A program made the translations under genes and the position numbers. From the NCBI GenBank assembly GCA_903930515.1, contig CAIYYW010000110.1:1-9851 (forward strand): 9,851 nucleotides of DNA, read 5' to 3'. The notes under the pieces were generated by a model. It was not told the origin of the DNA, made no database searches, and saw nothing but the letters and a program-made list of their open reading frames with translations. The DNA comes from an uncultured delta proteobacterium (GTDB lineage Bacteria; RBG-13-61-14; DRUE01). Shown piece by piece: positions 6,335 through 9,851 of this stretch (position 1 is its first letter; each line of letters starts with the position of its first letter).

Positions 6335-7444
6335 ATGGACCGAAAAGTAAAAGGCGCGTTCCTGGCGGACTTTGCTCGGATGATCAAAGCCAGGAAAGAT
6401 CTTGACTGGAGCCAATATCTTCAGCCTCAGGATTTGCGGTTCCTCCAGGATAAAATCCTGCCCCGGGAATGGTATCCCTTTGACACCTTTGAGCGGATGG
6501 GAAGTGCGATCGTGAAGGAGATCGCGCATGGCAATATGGAGATCGTCCGGATGTGGGGCCGGATTTCGGTGGAGGCCCTGAAGGCGCTTCACCAGGATAT
6601 GGTCGTGGCCGGCAACCCTTATGAATCCCTGATCCGGTTCCAGGTGGTGCGGAAGGATTTCTTCAGCTTCAACCCGGTGAATATCACGGTTTTCTTTCAG
6701 AACTACGCCAAGGTGGAAAGCGCCTACCAGATGAGCGCGTTGGCGGAAGAGTCCGCGGTATATCAGAGTCTGGGGTATCTGGAGCGGTTGCTGGAGCTAT
6801 CCGGGGCGAACAATGTCCAGCATAAGTTCCTGAGAAAAATGTGGGAAGGATCTCCCTCCACGGTGATGGAATTATCCTGGAGCAATGTCACTCCGGAGAT
6901 GAAGGTAAGAGGAATTTTGTTCCAGGATTATGTCCGGATGATCAAAAATTTCAAGGACGCGGATTGGAACCGATACCTGTTGCCGCGCGACCTTCCCTTT
7001 TTAGGAGAAAAAATCGGCCAGACCGAGTGGTATCCGCTTGAAAGCTTTGAGCGGATGGGAATTGGAATCCTGAACGAGATTGCCGACGGCAGCACCGAGG
7101 CGGCGCGCTTCTTCGGCCAGTCGGATGTGGAAACCCAGGTCCAGACCAATCCGGGCCTGGTCTGCCCGGGGGATCCGCTGGAATCCCTGCTCCGGTTCCA
7201 GGTTCTGCGCTCAAGCTTTTTCAATTTCAACGCGATCAATGTGGAAAGCGTTCACGGCAATTTCGCCAAACTCAGGATTGAATACCGGATGTGCCGGCTC
7301 GCGGAAGAGGCCGCAACCTATCAGGCCCTGGGTTTTTTTGAAAAATTACTGAAGCTGGCCGGGGCCAAAAATGTGGATTACCAATTTACCAGCAAGTCCT
7401 GGGAAGGCGATCCCACCACCATCCTGGAATTGAAATGGCTCTAA
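6335..7444 (+). CDS. Unrecognised protein of two tandem homologous domains
   Basis: I do not recognise this 369-residue protein with certainty. It has no signal peptide and no membrane segment, so it is probably cytoplasmic. Residues 5-182 and 191-368 are two copies of one domain joined by eight residues. Aligned by eye without gaps, about 87 of 178 positions are identical. Each copy has, in order, a helix with RMIK, DW..YL.P.DL, EWYP..(S/T)FERMG, a stretch ending in ESL(I/L)RFQV(V/L)R, FF.FN, YQ.LG...(K/R)LL.L.GA and a final WEG.P.T..EL.W. The order of helices, an E-W-Y-P segment and a terminal beta strand recalls the small ligand-binding or regulatory domains typified by DUF2378 and V4R/heme-NO-binding families, but this is memory of pattern only. 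Cysteines are few and a zinc site is not seen. AAGGAG lies five bases before the ATG. The gene appears monocistronic, convergent with the TatT-like gene. Confidence 0.9.
   Translation: MDRKVKGAFLADFARMIKARKDLDWSQYLQPQDLRFLQDKILPREWYPFDTFERMGSAIVKEIAHGNMEIVRMWGRISVEALKALHQDMVVAGNPYESLIRFQVVRKDFFSFNPVNITVFFQNYAKVESAYQMSALAEESAVYQSLGYLERLLELSGANNVQHKFLRKMWEGSPSTVMELSWSNVTPEMKVRGILFQDYVRMIKNFKDADWNRYLLPRDLPFLGEKIGQTEWYPLESFERMGIGILNEIADGSTEAARFFGQSDVETQVQTNPGLVCPGDPLESLLRFQVLRSSFFNFNAINVESVHGNFAKLRIEYRMCRLAEEAATYQALGFFEKLLKLAGAKNVDYQFTSKSWEGDPTTILELKWL
6347..7438 (+). repeat. Internal gene duplication: two 534-base domain copies
   Basis: The coding segments 6347-6880 and 6905-7438 encode the two aligned domains of the protein above, with a repeat period of 558 bases. 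At protein level they are about half identical without insertions; at DNA level they have diverged much further, so the duplication is old and both copies have been kept under selection. Confidence 0.88.
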
Positions 7445-7465
7445 TCCCAGATTCCACGTTTTTCA

Positions 7466-7485
7466 GGTTGATTGACCGATCAACC
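7466..7485. repeat. Inverted repeat between convergent genes
   Basis: GGTTGAT (7466-7472) and ATCAACC (7479-7485) form a perfect seven-base-pair stem with a six-base loop, placed in the 60-base gap between two convergent genes. It could end transcription from either side, but no T-run follows it on either strand, so it is not a classical intrinsic terminator. Confidence 0.35.
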
Positions 7486-7504
7486 TATCCACATTATCAA
7501 CCGA

Positions 7505-8344
7505 TTATTTATTCGGATATTCCTTGCCGGTGATCTTCTTCCAGAGCTCCCGGCCTTCCCTTTGCGCCACTTTATTGGGGGTAATCTCCGTGGGCATCAC
7601 GGTATTGGCATCCTGGCCCAGGGCGAATTCCAGGAGCTTGATCGCCGTGTCCTTGTCTTCGAAATAATTGAAATAGAACCGGGCCTTATAGGCATAATTA
7701 TCCAGGTATCCCGGATATTCCTTGATCGCGTCATTGATCTGGTCAATAGCGTCCTGGACATTCCAGTGAACCATCTCCACCACTATCTTGGGCACCCGGA
7801 CCATGATTTCCGACCAGAGCCGGCCGGTAGCGCCGTAATAATATTTGGAGTCATGGTCCGTGACATAATCGGCATTTTTCTTAATGGAAGGGAAACCCGC
7901 GGCCTGGGCGAAAATGGAGCTGAATTCCAGGCTCGAGGACTTGTTCACCGCGAACCAGTAATGCCCGGCCGAGGTCTCCTTGAGCGCCAAAGATTTCCCG
8001 GCATAGGTCATCCCTTTGCCATAGATTTCTTCCAGGAACTTTTGCTGTTCCTTGGTCTGCTTGGGCAGATTGTCTCCATAGTTCCACCAGTAGCGCGACA
8101 AATCAATCAGGATCAGATAGTTATCGGGGTCCAGCTTATCCGCCTGCTCCAGCCAGCCGGTGCAGTCCTTGAAAATCTTGGCGGTATTATCCAAATGTTC
8201 CAGATTCCAGGCCTGGTCAATCAGCTTTTGCGCCTCCGGATTTTTGGAAATCGTCTTCTGCAGACCGCCGGCAAAAACCGGCCCGGAAATCAACAGCGCC
8301 GCCATTAAACCAGCCACAAAAACCGACATCCGAGAAACTTTCAT
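7505..8344 (-). CDS. Secreted TatT/TPR-like periplasmic protein
   Basis: The protein has 279 residues. A clean Sec signal peptide (basic MKVSR, hydrophobic core about 7-23, cleavage likely after VFA at 25) sends it to the periplasm; there is no lipobox. The mature part is helical with tetratricopeptide-like pairs, for example WLEQADKLDPDNYLILIDLS (64-83) and DAINDAI-like helices near 198-207 followed by YPGYLDNYAYKARF (210-223). The segment YYYGATGRLWSEIMVRVP (168-185) resembles the conserved core of TatT, the TPR component associated with TRAP transporters (Pfam TatT). That family call is by pattern. No TRAP permease or solute-binding gene is present here. The frame is open to an ATG at 8512, but the start at 8344 is preferred because GGGAGGG lies six bases upstream and the signal peptide then begins at residue 1. 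The gene is divergent from the URO-D-family gene. Confidence 0.85.
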   Translation of the reverse strand: MKVSRMSVFVAGLMAALLISGPVFAGGLQKTISKNPEAQKLIDQAWNLEHLDNTAKIFKDCTGWLEQADKLDPDNYLILIDLSRYWWNYGDNLPKQTKEQQKFLEEIYGKGMTYAGKSLALKETSAGHYWFAVNKSSSLEFSSIFAQAAGFPSIKKNADYVTDHDSKYYYGATGRLWSEIMVRVPKIVVEMVHWNVQDAIDQINDAIKEYPGYLDNYAYKARFYFNYFEDKDTAIKLLEFALGQDANTVMPTEITPNKVAQREGRELWKKITGKEYPNK

Positions 8345-8449
8345 TTTTTCCCTCCCCCTTCTATTTTTTTCCTTGAATCCCCGCGTCTGATTTAGACCAT
8401 CATCAGGGCTGATCCGTTCATTTCCTGGAAACGATGCCCGGCAAAAGTT

Positions 8450-8478
8450 ATTATAATAATTTTCCAGGCTCAAGGCAA
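8450..8478 (-). promoter_or_regulatory. Sigma70-type promoter of the TatT-like gene
   Basis: On the minus strand TTGCCT (8478-8473) and a perfect TATAAT (8455-8450) are exactly 17 bases apart. Transcription would begin near 8443, giving an untranslated leader of about 100 bases before the ATG at 8344. The -10 box is embedded in the 12-base palindrome TTATTATAATAA (8448-8459). The position also argues against translation from the ATG at 8512, which would lie upstream of this promoter. Confidence 0.55.
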
Positions 8479-8491
8479 ATCCCCGGAAACC

Positions 8492-8520
8492 TTGATTTCT
8501 CCCCGGGCGCATACTAAGAT
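8492..8520 (+). promoter_or_regulatory. Possible promoter of the URO-D-family gene
   Basis: The intergenic region 8345-8600 has no gene. On the plus strand TTGATT (8492-8497) and TAAGAT (8515-8520) are 17 bases apart, four of six matches each. A transcript from here would have a leader of about 74 bases before the ATG at 8601. It is a weak candidate, placed back to back with the stronger minus-strand promoter. Confidence 0.25.
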
Positions 8521-8600
8521 GGTAATCAATAATTCAGGCCGGATAAAATTACCCCGGCAAGTTTCGGTCGCCAAAAATTAAATCGCGGGGAAGGGCAGAG

Positions 8601-9707
8601 ATGAACGGAAAAGAAAGAATAATGACGGCTTTGAACCGGGGCGTCCCGGATCTGGTTCCGGTCTGGGAGTTGGCCTTTAACGAGGCGAGCGTCATCAAAA
8701 TTGCGGGCAAGTTTTTGGAGCCCGATCAGCTCCCGGAGCCCAAGAACATTATGGATATGACCGATCTGGAAGCGCTTAAGCTGGTGAACGCGTTCCGGGC
8801 GATTGGTTTGGAACTGGGCCTGGACGGCGTCACCGCCACTTCAATGGCGCCGATGCAACGGGTGGATCAATCGCATTTCAAGGACGCTTTCGGCGTGATT
8901 CATCATTCCAGCCAATTCGGTGAGCCCTTTCCGGTGGAAGGTCCGATCCAAGGGCCGGAAGACCTCAAAAAATATAAAATGCGCGCTCCAGAGGAAAGCG
9001 ATTTCCTTTTAATTGACTTGATGCGCGCCAATTTTCCGGACCGGGCCGTTGCCTACATCCTTGACGGCCCCTTTCTGATGAGTATGTGTTTATGCGGAGG
9101 TCTGGAGAATCTTCTGCTCAATTACGCGCTGAATCCGGGGCTGGCGACTGACCTGGCCCGGATGATCACCGACTATAACCTGGCCAGCCTGGAGATGATC
9201 GCGAAAAAAGGCGCGGATTTCGTGGTCAGCGATTGCGACTTGGCTTACAATAGCGGGCCGATGATGAGCCCGGCTCATTATGACCGGTTCCTCGGACCGT
9301 ATCACAAGCAAATCGTGGACCGCGGACATCAACTCGGGCTCAAGATGGTCAAGCATACGGACGGCAAGATCCAGACCCTGATCCCGAAATTCATTGCCGA
9401 AGGCTTTGACGCCATCCATCCCTTCCAGCCCCAGTGCATTGACATCGCGGAATCCAAGAAAAAATATGGGGACAAGGTTTGCGTGATGGGCAATATTGAC
9501 TGCGCCTATCTTCTGGTGTTTGGAACGCCAGAACAGGTTCGCGAGAAAGTTAAGCAGACCATTTCCGCGGTCGCTCCCGGGGGCGGTTACATCCTCAGCA
9601 GCTCCAACACCATCCACCCGGGGGTCAAGCCGGATAATTATATCGCCCTGGTCAAGGCGGCGCGGGAATTCGGAAAGTATCCGGAGTTGGCGCAGGGTAA
9701 AAATTGA
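8601..9707 (+). CDS. Uroporphyrinogen decarboxylase-family protein, probably a methyltransferase-type enzyme
   Basis: The protein has 368 residues and the TIM-barrel pattern of the URO-D superfamily. The N-terminus NGKERIMTALNRGVPDLVPV is typical of the family. It is followed by DCDLAYNSGPMMSP (211-224), KMVKHTDGKI (248-257), GFDAIHPFQP (268-277), the CVMGNID strand (294-300) and GGGYILSSSNTIHPGVKPDN (327-346). It lacks the PVW.MRQAGR motif of the haem enzyme HemE, so it is more likely related to the corrinoid-linked methyltransferases (MtaA/MtbA/CmuA-like). In those, zinc is held by a His-x-Cys pair and a later Cys. Here the corresponding pair is His252-x-Asp254 and the SSSN region has no Cys, so metal binding may differ. 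The substrate is unknown, and no corrinoid protein gene is visible before the window ends. The ATG has GGAAGGG about six bases upstream. A tightly spaced second gene may follow. Confidence 0.9.
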   Translation: MNGKERIMTALNRGVPDLVPVWELAFNEASVIKIAGKFLEPDQLPEPKNIMDMTDLEALKLVNAFRAIGLELGLDGVTATSMAPMQRVDQSHFKDAFGVIHHSSQFGEPFPVEGPIQGPEDLKKYKMRAPEESDFLLIDLMRANFPDRAVAYILDGPFLMSMCLCGGLENLLLNYALNPGLATDLARMITDYNLASLEMIAKKGADFVVSDCDLAYNSGPMMSPAHYDRFLGPYHKQIVDRGHQLGLKMVKHTDGKIQTLIPKFIAEGFDAIHPFQPQCIDIAESKKKYGDKVCVMGNIDCAYLLVFGTPEQVREKVKQTISAVAPGGGYILSSSNTIHPGVKPDNYIALVKAAREFGKYPELAQGKN

Positions 9708-9754
9708 ATCGGCTGGTTTTCAAATCCAAATTTTCCAGATAGGAGGACAGAGCA

Positions 9755-9775
9755 ATGGCGGAACCGAAATGCTGA
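9755..9775 (+). other. Six-codon ORF behind a perfect Shine-Dalgarno (leader peptide or remnant)
   Basis: AGGAGG (9741-9746) lies eight bases before an ATG at 9755, an ideal arrangement. The frame codes only MAEPKC and then stops with TGA at 9773-9775. It overlaps the ATG at 9769 of another frame, so translation of the short peptide could feed the next frame by reinitiation. It could also be a frameshifted gene start or a sequencing indel. Confidence 0.35.
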
Positions 9776-9851
9776 TAATGTTCAAACGGAAAAATAAATC
9801 CTCGCGAAAACTTCCCTTCTTCACGAGGCCGCTCAAATCTTTATTGGTGGC
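9769..9851 (+). CDS. Possible partial gene, N-terminus only
   Basis: An open frame starts at ATG 9769 (or at the in-frame ATG 9778) and runs off the window end after 27 complete codons. The visible part begins [14 protein letters not shown] and goes on through PFF, T, RPL to KSLLV. It is strongly basic and then turns hydrophobic, as in a signal peptide or the start of a membrane protein. It has no close ribosome binding site of its own; the good AGGAGG is 22 bases upstream and fits the overlapping six-codon ORF better. It may be translationally coupled to that ORF and cotranscribed with the URO-D-family gene, whose stop lies about 60 bases upstream. No family can be named. Confidence 0.35.
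   Translation, partial: MLIMFKRKNKSSRKLPFFTRPLKSLLV

Noticed and set aside
7472-8308. Plus-strand ORF of 278 codons opposite the TatT-like gene
   Set aside because: It is antisense to a gene with a signal peptide, good ribosome binding site and promoter; its protein has no recognisable pattern.
8345-8512. N-terminal extension of the TatT-like protein to an ATG at 8512
   Set aside because: It would place 56 residues before an obvious signal peptide and the start codon upstream of the best promoter.
9090-9617. Minus-strand ORF of 175 codons inside the URO-D-family gene
   Set aside because: It is antisense to a conserved coding region and begins within it without a ribosome binding site.
8601-9707. 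Assignment of the URO-D-family gene as haem-pathway hemE
   Set aside because: The N-terminal arginine-rich MRQAGR motif needed for uroporphyrinogen binding is missing and no haem genes are nearby.
1-9851. CRISPR array, tRNA, rRNA, transposase or integrase
   Set aside because: No regularly spaced direct repeats, cloverleaf sequence, rRNA motif or recombinase gene was seen on either strand.

Overview
The window carries seven complete or nearly complete protein-coding genes, one possible partial gene at the right edge, no RNA gene and no recognisable mobile element. The organism looks like a Gram-negative, probably anaerobic bacterium of moderately high GC. The grounds are an MtgA-type peptidoglycan transglycosylase, a periplasmic TatT/TPR-like protein, an oxygen-sensitive radical-SAM sulfatase maturase and a Tat-exported sulfatase. 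Sulfatase plus maturase plus sodium symporter clusters are frequent in the PVC group (Lentisphaerota, Kiritimatiellota, Planctomycetota) and some neighbouring phyla. That placement is an inference from gene content, not proof.

Left part (about 1-4861, all minus strand). Reading in the direction of transcription, a sodium:solute symporter (TTG start behind a very strong ribosome binding site) is followed by a Tat-signal Cys-type sulfatase. The sulfatase stop codon overlaps the GTG start of an anaerobic sulfatase-maturing enzyme (anSME). The likely division of labour is that anSME converts the sulfatase cysteine to formylglycine in the cytoplasm, the sulfatase is exported and removes sulfate from an organic sulfate ester, and the symporter takes up the product. 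A small hairpin repeat sits directly before the sulfatase gene, and a probable terminator separates this unit from the gene upstream.

Middle part (4862-7444). mtgA (minus) is divergent from a small membrane methyltransferase of the isoprenylcysteine carboxyl methyltransferase family (plus). Next comes a plus-strand gene for an unrecognised soluble protein made of two tandem copies of a ~178-residue domain that are about half identical without gaps. Two similar promoter-like elements (TTGACC, then GAAAAT 17-18 bases later) precede these two plus-strand genes.

Right part (7445-9851). A minus-strand gene for a secreted TatT/TPR-like protein has a convincing sigma70-type promoter with a perfect TATAAT. 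Across a 256-base intergenic region lies a plus-strand gene for a uroporphyrinogen-decarboxylase-family protein, more likely a methyltransferase-type enzyme than HemE. After it, at the window edge, a perfect AGGAGG precedes a six-codon ORF that overlaps the beginning of an open frame running off the window.

I see no clear new multi-gene defence or mobile system. The best leads are the tandem-duplicated orphan protein, the tightly coupled sulfatase/anSME pair with its zinc-binding tail, and the unusual leader-peptide-like arrangement at the right edge.
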